In this document: positions 40,723 through 50,108 of the stretch, one piece after another
How the letters are laid out: every line of letters starts with the position of its first letter
Numbering within the stretch: position 1 is the first letter of the stretch
Assembly: GCA_900323505.1 (NCBI GenBank)
Contig: OOIN01000005.1
Location: 806,001 to 870,000, forward strand
Direction of reading: 5' to 3'
Origin: Ustilago trichophora
Lineage: Eukaryota; Basidiomycota; Ustilaginomycetes; Ustilaginales; Ustilaginaceae
Length of the DNA stretch: 64,000 nt
Position numbers and translations under genes: made by a program
Notes under the pieces: model-generated
The model's database searches: none
Told to the model about the DNA's origin: nothing
Seen by the model: the letters and a program-made list of their open reading frames with translations, nothing else

Positions 40723-43700
40723 ATGCACCCTTCCAGGCATGGCGGCTCATCGCAACACCAATGCGCTTCCTCCAGCTCCGCTAAATTCAATCACAATGAT
40801 GCCCATTCGACCTCTTATGTTTCGACTCTCAGCCACGCCCTCAACATCACCACCCCAACCTCGTCCAAAAAGCATGCCCAGTCTGCCCAAACCAGTACGG
40901 CACAGTCAACACCAACGACACCCTTACAGGCAGCGGCAGGCTCTCATCAGGCAACGCCAACCAAACTTGAAACACTTCACACACCGAAACGCACCGGTGA
41001 ACCGCCTCGGATTCTCTCCCTGTCTGGACACGAGGCGTTTCACACTCCCGGTGCACCCGTCTCGCCCTGGCCTGCGGCTCTAGCATCGGCATTCCCGAAC
41101 CTCCACGCCGGCGCGACGCAAATGCATCATACTAGTATCGATAGCGAACCATTGGATCTTGTTCACGACCAAGAATGGCTTATGTCTGGATCCTCTTCGA
41201 GCAGGACACCCAACATCTTTCAAGCGAAGTCCAACGAAGCACCGGTGACAGCCCATCTGCCTCAACTTCCCAGTAACAATGCCGTGAATGGGACATCTTC
41301 GCTGAATATCGACGTCGACAGCAACCATGTGACAAGTGCACTTCCGATCGCAACATCACCGGGGCCATTCCGATCGTATCGGGAGCAGCCGACGAGTGAC
41401 CCTCGCGTCGCTATCTACGAGACCATTGCGTCATCGGATATGCCGACAAGCCATTCCGCCCTCAGCCCGACCTTGGTTGCATCTTTATCGCCTCTCCAAC
41501 TTTCATCGGCTTTCCCGCTGGCATTACCCAATGGAATGTTTTTGAGCGCCATCTTTGAACAAGACACGCCAAGCTTGTCCACTCAGAATTTGCCCGGTAA
41601 CGACTTGACTGAGCAGCTTCCACTTCAAGCCGAGCGTCTGCAGGACGGAAGACCTGCCTCCACGATGTCTCACCCCTTCACGTTCTCCATGCAGACCAAC
41701 CGTTCTGACTCTCAGGGGCATCGACGTCCCCCATTCACCCGCTTTGACCAGGCTCCAGGTTCCCCGCAGGTTCCGATGCTGGGCCCAATCGCTCCAAACA
41801 CTGTGAATCATCCTACTGCCCAAGCGATCGACTCAGGCCACAACTCGTCGACAGTGTTCCTGCGACCAATGGCACGCGCAGCTCCTGACCATGGGCATGT
41901 AGTCGTCAACGGAAAGTACCTGGGCGAAACGCCTGGTAATGGACCACATCGCGACGTTCCGAACACTAATTCCGCGCAGAGCAACTTGAGCAGGCAAGAG
42001 CATTCTGACGGCATCACAGCTGAAGACAAAAGCATCGCCGGTCTCGGCCTCGATCTCAACGCTGCTCCAACCGAGGCGGTGGAGCAGGTAGAGATACTGG
42101 CGGGAGACCAAGAGGGTTCGTCCATGCCATCTTCCCTGCTAGTGGATGAGATGGGTCGTTGGATGCTTGGTTCAGATGGGCTGCAGCTCACACACTCTGA
42201 TCATTCCAGTCTCTCTAGAAACGACAGTAGAAGGAGACGCAGCAGGTGGCACGCTCAGGAGATATCTACCGCATCGCTAGGCGCAACCACTGAGGGTAGC
42301 TTCACGTCCCGCAGCAACTCCTCTACATGGGACAGCTCTTTTAACGACATGCCAAGTCCGGCCAGTGGTCCACCCTCGACTAGCGCAGACAACGGCGCAT
42401 TTGTCTTGACCCCTGCTTCATCGATCGGTCCCAGTCACGCTGGACATCTGCAGCCGCCCAAGCCGGATGAATCGCGACTCCCAGTCGCAACGCCTGAAGT
42501 GACAATGGGTGATTTTAGCGAATTCGGTCAATCGATCTCCATCGAGCAAATGGCAGACGAGCGCTGGCGTACATGGCCGAGGAATCGTGACAGCGTCGTT
42601 CTGCGCGACCGTGCTTCGGCCTCAACTTTGCCCAAGAGCCCAGCCGGCTCTGTACCGCAGCTTCAGGCCGAAGATCGAACTTCCTTTGACTCTCTGTCCG
42701 TTTCAACATCTTCGACACGCTCTAGACTCTTGGCAGAGCCGTACAACAAGAACATGCGATCAGGTAGGCCTAGCAGCAGTGCTAGTACAAGCAGCCGCAG
42801 CTCCATCGGGAACGCAGCTGCACTCGAAGGTCAGCAGTCGAGCGGAGTGACGGGACCGACGCGACCTCGATCCTACATAGCAACTGGGTCATTACGCATG
42901 TCGAGCGCGACTAGAACCGGCTCGAGCGGTGGCGGCAGCAGCTCTGAGAGTGGTCAGATGTCCAACGAGCGTCTCTCTGGCACAGCGCTTGCACTTCGCC
43001 GTGCTCGAGGTCTGTCACAAGGCGGGCATCCTCCCTCCAGTAGCAGCAGCGCCATGAAGCTCACAAGGTCGAGTGACGCTCTAATGGCACCAGTGTTCTC
43101 AAACGCACCAGCGCCAAAATTCCGGCATAGTGTCGCTCTCCAAAGGACAGCATTGAGCAGCGAAGGCCTGTCGCAGGTGTCCCAACGACCCCAGTCAATG
43201 CTCGAGAGCACGTCTCACCCGGAATCCGTCCAAAAGGCGGGCAGCGTTCCTGCAGCCAAGCCAAAAGCCAAAGTTGGCTTCAATGAGGTCTCTGTTGCAC
43301 TGGACACGCTTCTGATGTTCCTCAAGCAGAAAGGACCGGACGGAACAACGACGAGCAATGGTGCCTCAGCCCCACTGCCTTCGTCAACCGAGAGCAGCGA
43401 GGCAAGCTCGCCTGGAAAGCCCAATCGGACCCTACGACGAGCTAAAGGAGTCTTGCCTCCTCGTGGCGCCTTCTCATCCGTGGACGAGTTTGGCACGCTT
43501 CAAATCCCTGCGCCCTCATCCAACATATCCACCCTGCACAGCGTATCAGCTCCCTCTGCCAGCCATGGTCGAAGTCAGAGCCTTGGAGACCCCCTTCTGA
43601 TCCCCAACACCAACTCCAGAAAGCAAGATGACAGACTAGCCGTTCTCGAAGATCTCTCTGAACGAGTCATGAAGCTTAAAGCCGAGACCGAACGGCAGAA

Positions 43701-43833
43701 GGAAAGGCATGCAGCAGCGAGCATGCCTCCTCCCTCCTCCCTGCCTACGTCACTGCACCAACGCACCCAGAGCCCCAGGACCCGGCGAGAAATTCACGAA
43801 GAGTATCTGCGAAAGCGCGCCACCGGGTCATAA
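40723..43833 (+). CDS. Unrecognised Ser-rich, largely disordered protein
   Basis: 1,036 residues from ATG 40723; the frame is open a little further up but only from TTG. No family recognised. Most of the protein is Ser/Thr/Pro/Gln-rich. Ordered-looking parts are FGQSISIEQMADERWRTW (about 602-620), KVGFNEVSVALDTLLMFLKQ (about 850-869) and a C-terminal coiled coil (about 970-995, DRLAVLEDLSERVMKLKAE) followed by a basic end RREIHEEYLRKR. The many RS/SP sites and long 5' region suggest a regulated signalling or polarity protein, but that is inference. A missed upstream exon is possible. Confidence 0.7.
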   Translation: MHPSRHGGSSQHQCASSSSAKFNHNDAHSTSYVSTLSHALNITTPTSSKKHAQSAQTSTAQSTPTTPLQAAAGSHQATPTKLETLHTPKRTGEPPRILSLSGHEAFHTPGAPVSPWPAALASAFPNLHAGATQMHHTSIDSEPLDLVHDQEWLMSGSSSSRTPNIFQAKSNEAPVTAHLPQLPSNNAVNGTSSLNIDVDSNHVTSALPIATSPGPFRSYREQPTSDPRVAIYETIASSDMPTSHSALSPTLVASLSPLQLSSAFPLALPNGMFLSAIFEQDTPSLSTQNLPGNDLTEQLPLQAERLQDGRPASTMSHPFTFSMQTNRSDSQGHRRPPFTRFDQAPGSPQVPMLGPIAPNTVNHPTAQAIDSGHNSSTVFLRPMARAAPDHGHVVVNGKYLGETPGNGPHRDVPNTNSAQSNLSRQEHSDGITAEDKSIAGLGLDLNAAPTEAVEQVEILAGDQEGSSMPSSLLVDEMGRWMLGSDGLQLTHSDHSSLSRNDSRRRRSRWHAQEISTASLGATTEGSFTSRSNSSTWDSSFNDMPSPASGPPSTSADNGAFVLTPASSIGPSHAGHLQPPKPDESRLPVATPEVTMGDFSEFGQSISIEQMADERWRTWPRNRDSVVLRDRASASTLPKSPAGSVPQLQAEDRTSFDSLSVSTSSTRSRLLAEPYNKNMRSGRPSSSASTSSRSSIGNAAALEGQQSSGVTGPTRPRSYIATGSLRMSSATRTGSSGGGSSSESGQMSNERLSGTALALRRARGLSQGGHPPSSSSSAMKLTRSSDALMAPVFSNAPAPKFRHSVALQRTALSSEGLSQVSQRPQSMLESTSHPESVQKAGSVPAAKPKAKVGFNEVSVALDTLLMFLKQKGPDGTTTSNGASAPLPSSTESSEASSPGKPNRTLRRAKGVLPPRGAFSSVDEFGTLQIPAPSSNISTLHSVSAPSASHGRSQSLGDPLLIPNTNSRKQDDRLAVLEDLSERVMKLKAETERQKERHAAASMPPPSSLPTSLHQRTQSPRTRREIHEEYLRKRATGS

Positions 43834-44640
43834 CCCCTGTCTACACATCGTCAACTTCTGTTGATAATCCCATACTCACACTCTTTTCATTACTGCATAG
43901 TTAAACTGGGTTCTACATTGGCATCCTACATCTTGATACCACTTCCCGAAGCAAGGCTTTGGGCGCAATTTTTACTCATACTAATACACCTATCTCTAGT
44001 CACAGCATGCAGTGTGCAGTGTGTCATGTGACGATAGGCCTGATAGCGAGGAGAAGACAGCGTCGCAATTCGACAGACAGGCGACTGCGTCAGGCCCCGG
44101 CTGCTCGGAAGACCAGACAAAAAGGCACCTAGATTAGAGATAAGCTCATGCACTGCCGCCGCGTCCGCCATGTCTTGCAAATGTGCACGCTTTGAGCCCA
44201 TGTCTGAAAGCTTGCCAATGGATTGTATCTCAGCTTTTGCTGTCAGAAGTACCCGAGCTCTGCATGGTTTCGGTGGAGACAATTCTTGCCTGAAAAGCAT
44301 ACGAAGGGTGACGACGGTGGCAAGGGGTGTGAAGTGGGCGACGGACAACCCCGAAACTGCAGGTCGCATGTGTGGAGTTGGACCCTGAAAAATTTGCAAG
44401 CGCGGATGGTCGGATCTGCAGTGTGTTTGCCTCGATAAGGTGCAGCTGTCAAAGGATGCTGCTCCGCACGAGCCATCCGCTCGGCTCCTCGTGGCCGCCT
44501 GATGTACTCTGTACAGTACAGTACTGTACAGTACTCTTCCACCCATCTCGAATATCCCACATGCTTCCCCCATTCACCTTTGCACCACCATCACGTCCAT
44601 TATCACTTCAATCGCCTTTGGCTCCACCAACGTTGCCACC
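43834..44640. other. Intergenic region upstream of URC4
   Basis: 807 bp with the 3' flank of the Ser-rich gene and the URC4 promoter. The strongest palindromic GTAC tract of the window is at 44504-44535. A minus-strand frame (43926-44573) spans this tract and is not supported as a gene. Confidence 0.45.
44504..44535. repeat. Extended TACTGTACAGTA palindromic tract
   Basis: About 32 bases built from alternating CTGTACAG and AGTACTGT units, able to fold back on itself. It ends 106 bp before the URC4 ATG, so it may lie in the promoter or leader. Confidence 0.75.
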
Positions 44641-46035
44641 ATGCCGGCTCTAAACCCGTCTTCAACGGTCTCCCCAGCTGTAGCACACCTCCGCACGCTC
44701 CCAGCGGTCCGCGAGCGCTGCACACAGATCTTTAACCATGCCTCCAACCACGGTGGCCTCACCTACTTTTCCTATGACGTAGCCAGGGAAGATGATGTAG
44801 CTGACTACTGCATCAACATCATCAAGCGAGATTTTGGTTCTGATTATGCTTCGATCCCTCCACACGGTCGATGGAGACACTTTGATGTCGGGGGTATTCC
44901 TCGTATTACTACTCTGCTCTCCTCTTGGGCCGGTGTCCATCCGTCTTCTACAACGGAAAACAACGCAGTGGCGGTGGACAGGGTCGAAGCAGCTCGCCGG
45001 TTGGTGGATCTGTTCATGGTCTCTGTTCTGCTAGACGCGGGCGCTGGACCCAGTTGGAAGTACGAAGAGAAGAAAACGGGACTGAGCTATGGTAGGAGTG
45101 AAGGTTTGGCCGTTGCGAGTTTAGACATGTTCACCGGAGGACGATTCTGTGGCGAGAGATCGGATGGGGAGAGTGGACACAAAGTCACCGCAGAGGGATT
45201 GAAGAACCTTTCCCCTGACATGCTCGCCATCGATATGCAAGTTCACCCTCAAGATAACCCAATGACAGGTCTCGAGGGACGAACCAACCTTCTCATTCGC
45301 CTTGGGGAAGCTGTTGCCGAGGACAAGTTTGGCTTCTTCTCCGGTCCCTCTGATGCCAGTATCCCTCCCTCGCAGCGCAGACCAGGATTCCTCGTGGACT
45401 ACCTCTGCACCCACCCCACGACCAACGGCAACTCGATCCCCTTGTCCACCCTTTGGGAAGTTCTAATGTACGGTCTAGCCCCTATCTGGCCCGCCTCTCG
45501 AACCCACTTGGACGGCGTAGCCATGGGTGACGTCTGGCCGAACGCGACCCTCGCCAACCTCAACAGCTGCTCTTTGACGGACCAAGCAGCAATGGTACCT
45601 TTCCATAAACTCTCGCAATGGATGTGCTACTCTCTCATCGAAGCGATGGAGAAGACGCTCGGATGGCAGTTCACCGACGCGCAACATGGCACCGGCTTAC
45701 CAGAATATCGCAACGGTGGACTCTTTGTCGATTTAGGTGTGCTTACTCCCACTCCGGCTTTACTAAAGGAGAGCCAGACGAAAGACGAAGGGGCTGTTCC
45801 AAGTTTACCAGCGGAACACCCTGCAATTGTGGAATGGCGCTCTATGACTGTTATCCTACTTGACAGAGCTGCTGATAAGATTAGGCAGAAATTGGGAGTT
45901 GAAACGGACCAGTTGAATTTGAAACAGGTCTTAGAGGCGGCAACTTGGAAAGGTGGTCGGGAAATCGCTAAAGAAAAGAGACCACACAACGGAGGCCCTC
46001 CTATCGACGTCATTTCTGATGGAACCGTCTTTTAA
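44641..46035 (+). CDS. URC4: URC4-type protein (DUF1688), uracil catabolism
   Basis: 464 residues, ATG at 44641. It matches the DUF1688/URC4 pattern across its length: an N-terminal LRTLPAVRERC, the block SVLLDAGAGPSWKY, then EGLAVASLDMF, LEGRTNLLIRLG and a C-terminal EWRSMTVILLD. Family knowledge: required for the fungal URC pathway that uses uracil as nitrogen source; its biochemical step is not defined. No other URC genes are neighbours. It is convergent with ADP1, with 248 bp between stop codons. Confidence 0.88.
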   Translation: MPALNPSSTVSPAVAHLRTLPAVRERCTQIFNHASNHGGLTYFSYDVAREDDVADYCINIIKRDFGSDYASIPPHGRWRHFDVGGIPRITTLLSSWAGVHPSSTTENNAVAVDRVEAARRLVDLFMVSVLLDAGAGPSWKYEEKKTGLSYGRSEGLAVASLDMFTGGRFCGERSDGESGHKVTAEGLKNLSPDMLAIDMQVHPQDNPMTGLEGRTNLLIRLGEAVAEDKFGFFSGPSDASIPPSQRRPGFLVDYLCTHPTTNGNSIPLSTLWEVLMYGLAPIWPASRTHLDGVAMGDVWPNATLANLNSCSLTDQAAMVPFHKLSQWMCYSLIEAMEKTLGWQFTDAQHGTGLPEYRNGGLFVDLGVLTPTPALLKESQTKDEGAVPSLPAEHPAIVEWRSMTVILLDRAADKIRQKLGVETDQLNLKQVLEAATWKGGREIAKEKRPHNGGPPIDVISDGTVF

Positions 46036-46228
46036 ATTGGTTCTCATCTTGATCATGCCCTCACAAGTTATCGCAAATTCAGCACCTCACAAGATCATCC
46101 TTCCCATTCACAATCATCGCACAATAAACGACATCTCACAATCGCAAATCCCAAACAAACAAACAAACAAACAAAACAAAACTTTCAACCTTTGCACTGT
46201 TTTCAAATCTATGAACCAATCATGAATC

Positions 46229-46234
46229 AATAAA
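46229..46234 (+). terminator. AATAAA polyadenylation-type signal 3' of URC4
   Basis: AATAAA about 194 bp after the URC4 stop, within the short convergent spacer. Fungal signals are degenerate, so this is only suggestive. Confidence 0.3.
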
Positions 46235-46256
46235 ATGAGACAACATCCAATCATGA

Positions 46257-46279
46257 ATCTCTCTCTCTCTCTCTCTCTC
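46257..46279. repeat. CT dinucleotide microsatellite
   Basis: About eleven CT units directly 3' of the ADP1 stop codon (the gene ends at 46284 on the minus strand). Confidence 0.85.
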
Positions 46280-46283
46280 CACC

Positions 46284-49200
46284 TCACTTTCGCTCCCTAA
46301 CAAAGACCACCAGCCAAACAAGGCTCAAAGCTGTAAAAGCCACAAAGAGTACAGCTAGCGTTACAATATCGGGGAACCAGAAAGCCTGACTATTGAACCC
46401 AAAGCTGCTAATAATGCTTGCAGCGGGCACCTCTATGTCAATTCCATACTTGTGTTCCTTCAAGCTGAGATTGCGCAACTCGTTTACGATGAGTGCTTCG
46501 TACGCTGCATGGAAGAAGCTGAGATGTTGAAGCCATTTAAGGTATCCAGGAATGCGATCTCTGTTGATGAGCAATCCGGCAAATAGCAGCGAGAAGAGCA
46601 TCGTGAGGGATCCAATGAGATTGGCTAATCCCGTATCTTCGATGGCGATACTGATAAAGAAGACCGCTGAAGAGGCGGAGAGGGAGAATAGTACCAGGGT
46701 GAGGATGAATTTCCAAAACTCTGCCACACCAGGTACCAGTCCAACGAGGAAGTATACACATCCACCAAAGAGGAAAGGTGGTACAACTCGGAGGGGGAGA
46801 ATGTCGAAGAGGAGTTTGGAGGTGAAATAGGTCAAAGGCGAGTAGTAACCGTTGCTTCTCTCACGAACAAAAAGAGCCCGTTCGTTGGCGAATACTCCCA
46901 GCGAGGTCAGGCAGGAGAAACCAAAGAGTGATAGGATAAAGAAGAAGAGTCCTAGGCGGTTTTGGAACCCTGAAATGTCGTTGGTGACACCATGGTATAG
47001 GACTCCGCAAAAGAGGGCGAGGACGATGGCGAGTCCGAAATGAGCAAACATGAGGATAGGATCGCGATAGAGGTTCTTGAATGCTCGCCCCGAGAGGATC
47101 TTGAACTGTGTCCATAGCCCGGCTTTCTTGTAGGAGCGAAGAAGAGAGCTTTCGTTGGCGAGGTCGGGAAGGTCGTTGACCACTCCTCCCTGTCGTCGGC
47201 CAAGGAAAGCATCCAGTTCGGATTTGGTGTCATTGGAAATGTCTGACTCGGAGAAAGAGTTGACCAGATGCACCAGCTTGCCGCTGCTCAACGCTGGCAT
47301 CCATACATCGTGGCCGTTTGACTGACCGTTGGCAAACGCATGGCGAAGGCCATCCGCCAACCTGCTCGTCCTCTTCCGCAAGCCGTTTCCTGAAGAACCT
47401 TCTTCGGCAATCGAATTCGGTCTTGTCCTCAGCTCTGTTGATTCGTCCCTCGAATTGGTTCCCGTTGTGACGACACTCGTATCCGCCCGACGGTGCGAGT
47501 TGCCCGTGGACGCACCCCCCTCTACATCCTCATCAGCACCTTCGCCTTCAGCATGGTTGCGACGAGCAGTGAGATCAATGAGGAAGTCGGCAATGTTGAA
47601 TCCGGGCGGGCAAGGGTGGCCGACCTGATCGAAATAATCGCTACACTTGCTGAAGGGGCCAGAGTAGACTACGCGGCCCTCGGCGAGCAGCAGAAGCTTG
47701 TCGAAAAGTGCAACAATGTTGGATCGGGGCTGGTGAATTGAGAAGATGACCGTGCGCTTGTAGGTCTTGGCAAGAGTGACGAGGGACTGGACGACGTTGA
47801 AGGCGTTGTACGCGTCCAAGCCGGAGGTAGGCTCGTCACAGAACAAGATGCTGGGACTGGTGACCAGCTCGCAAGCAATGGAAACACGACGCTTCTCGCC
47901 GCCAGAAATGCCTCGACCTTCCTTGCTTCCTCCTGCAGTGAAACCAGACCCGCCAATTCGGCTGTCCTTGATACCGAGGATGCCGAGCTCTTGCATGGTT
48001 TCGAGGGTGCGGAATTTCTTGGCTTCGAGCGACATATCCCTTGGCAGACGCAGCAGAGCCGAGTAAAGCACGGTCTCGTAGACAGTAAGCGTCTCCATAA
48101 GCAGATCCTCCTGATCGACGAAGCCAACCACTCGCTTGTACTCCTGATTTGACATCTTTCGCCCGTTGATCAGAACAGTGCCAGAGGTAGTACCGCGCTT
48201 CTCACGACGCGCAAGGATGTCGAGGAAGGTTGTCTTACCAGCACCACTTGCACCGACAATAGCCATCACCTCACCCGGTTTGACCGAGCCGGAAATATCG
48301 TCCAGCAAAGCCTTGGATCCGATGCGGTAACCAACACCCTCCCAGTGCAACGCTGCTGGGATGTGATCCTTCATCAGATCTGCCTCTTCCTCTGGCAGTC
48401 GAACGTTGCCAAGCCGAACTTCATCGTCCTTGTAGTGCCTGCCGAGCATCCACAAAAGGCTGATTGAAAGAATGACGATCAAGATGGCGGCGACAGCGCT
48501 GATAATGACCCACTTGATCGGCTTCTCTGGGGCAATAGGCACCTGATATCCAGGAACCTGGCTGTAGTGAATGCACTCTCCCGATTTGCAGGTAATAAAG
48601 ATGGCCTCATCACCAAACACATCCGAGATCAAACCATTCATACCAGGCTCCTCGAAGCGACACTTGTGCGCACCATCGCCATCGGTCTTGCACGACATCT
48701 TACCCGGGCCCTTGATTTCCTCGGTCAAGAAGTCCGAAATATCGATACTGCCCGATTCTCCGCAGAGCATGCGGCCTGGGATGCACTTGCAGTTGACCTT
48801 CTTGCAATCGTGACTTGTACGGTTGGAGAATTTGCCAATGTCGATGGTCTCCTCGCAATCCTCGAGACCGCAATAGAACGACTCGCGAGCACCAATCCAG
48901 AACTGGAAGTTGCAGCTTGAATCGGCTTTATCGCAGCTGAAAGTGACCTGAGGTGGACGACCAGGGAGCATATCGACGATCTTCTGATTGGTCACGTCGC
49001 ACTCTTGAAAACTTTGCTGGATGGTAGCGCCTCCATCGTAGCAGGTGCCATTTTCACCCAGTCGGTCGCCACCGAGCATGAAGTTAGAGCATGCAGCGTC
49101 AGTCTTACATACATTGCAGTTGAGACCTTCCCAGCCGTCCGAGCACTGGCATGATTTGTCGTCGCCAGGCTCGCCTTTAGGGAAACGCTTGCTGCCATCG

Positions 49201-49583
49201 GCAGGTGATCCGCAGAGAGGGGAGAGACAGTCCGGTCCTCCAAAGCCGACAGGACAGCTGCAGAGGCCGTCGTACTCGTTACATTCGCCAAATTGGTAGC
49301 ATTCGTAGGCTGGAAGCTGGCAGTTGAAGCAGTCGGGTTCTGGGCATGGTGGGCAGTTGGGTGGTCGATCTGGCTCGCCGGTGAGGGAGGAGTCGCGGAA
49401 AATGGATCGATAGGCTTGCAGGTAACGCCGGTTGAGAGTTGGTGACAGGCCTCGCACGTTTGAGGATGCTTGCACCGGAGTCAAGAGAGCGAAGAAGGCG
49501 AAGAGGGCTAGAGCGAATACGAGCAGCGGCTTGGATGCCAAGCGGCGTACCAGCCTCTGCTGAGATGGTGATCGAGTTCCCAT
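46284..49583 (-). CDS. ADP1: ADP1-type ABCG transporter with EGF-like ectodomain
   Basis: 1,099 residues, ATG at 49583. Order: signal/anchor (LLVFALALFAFFALL, about 20-36); Cys-rich EGF-like ectodomain (about 70-340, e.g. CSCPVGFGGPDCLSPLCG); a TM helix (about 358-383); ABC domain with Walker A GASGAGKTT (about 445), signature ISGGEKRR (about 555) and Walker B ILFCDEPTSGLD; an acidic/Ser linker (about 685-780); six-helix ABC2 membrane domain (about 850-1095). Family knowledge: yeast Adp1 is a reverse-order half transporter of the White group with unknown substrate. Length agrees with the family (about 1,050). It must dimerise to work. Confidence 0.93.
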   Translation of the reverse strand: MGTRSPSQQRLVRRLASKPLLVFALALFAFFALLTPVQASSNVRGLSPTLNRRYLQAYRSIFRDSSLTGEPDRPPNCPPCPEPDCFNCQLPAYECYQFGECNEYDGLCSCPVGFGGPDCLSPLCGSPADGSKRFPKGEPGDDKSCQCSDGWEGLNCNVCKTDAACSNFMLGGDRLGENGTCYDGGATIQQSFQECDVTNQKIVDMLPGRPPQVTFSCDKADSSCNFQFWIGARESFYCGLEDCEETIDIGKFSNRTSHDCKKVNCKCIPGRMLCGESGSIDISDFLTEEIKGPGKMSCKTDGDGAHKCRFEEPGMNGLISDVFGDEAIFITCKSGECIHYSQVPGYQVPIAPEKPIKWVIISAVAAILIVILSISLLWMLGRHYKDDEVRLGNVRLPEEEADLMKDHIPAALHWEGVGYRIGSKALLDDISGSVKPGEVMAIVGASGAGKTTFLDILARREKRGTTSGTVLINGRKMSNQEYKRVVGFVDQEDLLMETLTVYETVLYSALLRLPRDMSLEAKKFRTLETMQELGILGIKDSRIGGSGFTAGGSKEGRGISGGEKRRVSIACELVTSPSILFCDEPTSGLDAYNAFNVVQSLVTLAKTYKRTVIFSIHQPRSNIVALFDKLLLLAEGRVVYSGPFSKCSDYFDQVGHPCPPGFNIADFLIDLTARRNHAEGEGADEDVEGGASTGNSHRRADTSVVTTGTNSRDESTELRTRPNSIAEEGSSGNGLRKRTSRLADGLRHAFANGQSNGHDVWMPALSSGKLVHLVNSFSESDISNDTKSELDAFLGRRQGGVVNDLPDLANESSLLRSYKKAGLWTQFKILSGRAFKNLYRDPILMFAHFGLAIVLALFCGVLYHGVTNDISGFQNRLGLFFFILSLFGFSCLTSLGVFANERALFVRERSNGYYSPLTYFTSKLLFDILPLRVVPPFLFGGCVYFLVGLVPGVAEFWKFILTLVLFSLSASSAVFFISIAIEDTGLANLIGSLTMLFSLLFAGLLINRDRIPGYLKWLQHLSFFHAAYEALIVNELRNLSLKEHKYGIDIEVPAASIISSFGFNSQAFWFPDIVTLAVLFVAFTALSLVWLVVFVRERK

Positions 49584-50108
49584 CGCGATACACCAAACAG
49601 AAGGTGCACGGTAAACTGTAACTCCTGTTAGATGCCTTGTTGCAAGATCATCGAGGTGTTAAGCGAGTTGAGCGAATGGTTGAAATGGGAGTGACAGATG
49701 CTGGTTGATGCTGGTTGACGCCTGAAACGGAAGGACAAGTCAGAGTGGACCCTTTTGGCGGCTCGGCTGCTGAGACCTGTGTCCCTTTTTGTGGTTTGGT
49801 ATCTTTAGCTGAGCCCCTGGTGCTGTAATACAGTAAATTTCGCACAGGCCAGGGAAAGACATGCCGCGCGATCTGCCTGCATGCGTACTGTACTGTACAG
49901 TACTGTAATTCAACTGTGGAGGCTTATAACTCTCAGATCGATCGATTCTTTTCTGCTCTTTGAGTTCAAATCGGCGATGATTTTTTCAAGAACTCGGCGA
50001 ATTTCCAACCCAAGCCTCATGTGATGCTTTCAAGAAGAAGTTGCACTCCCTCCTCGTCCTACCTATCACATCACACACCATAGCTTTCACCGCCGGTACA
50101 TCGCGATC
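49584..50108. other. Divergent promoter of ADP1 and the gene at 50109
   Basis: 525 bp, with a TACTGTACAG tract at 49885-49907 and an imperfect ACTGTATTACAG-type copy around 49822-49834. No gene seen. Confidence 0.5.
49885..49907. repeat. Extended TACTGTACAGTA palindromic tract
   Basis: 23 bases of overlapping TACTG/TACAG units centred between two divergent genes, about 200-300 bp from either start. Confidence 0.75.

Noticed and set aside
43926..44573. 215-codon minus-strand frame divergent from URC4
   Set aside because: It begins inside the palindromic GTAC tract of the URC4 promoter and has random-looking composition; no domain or signal peptide.
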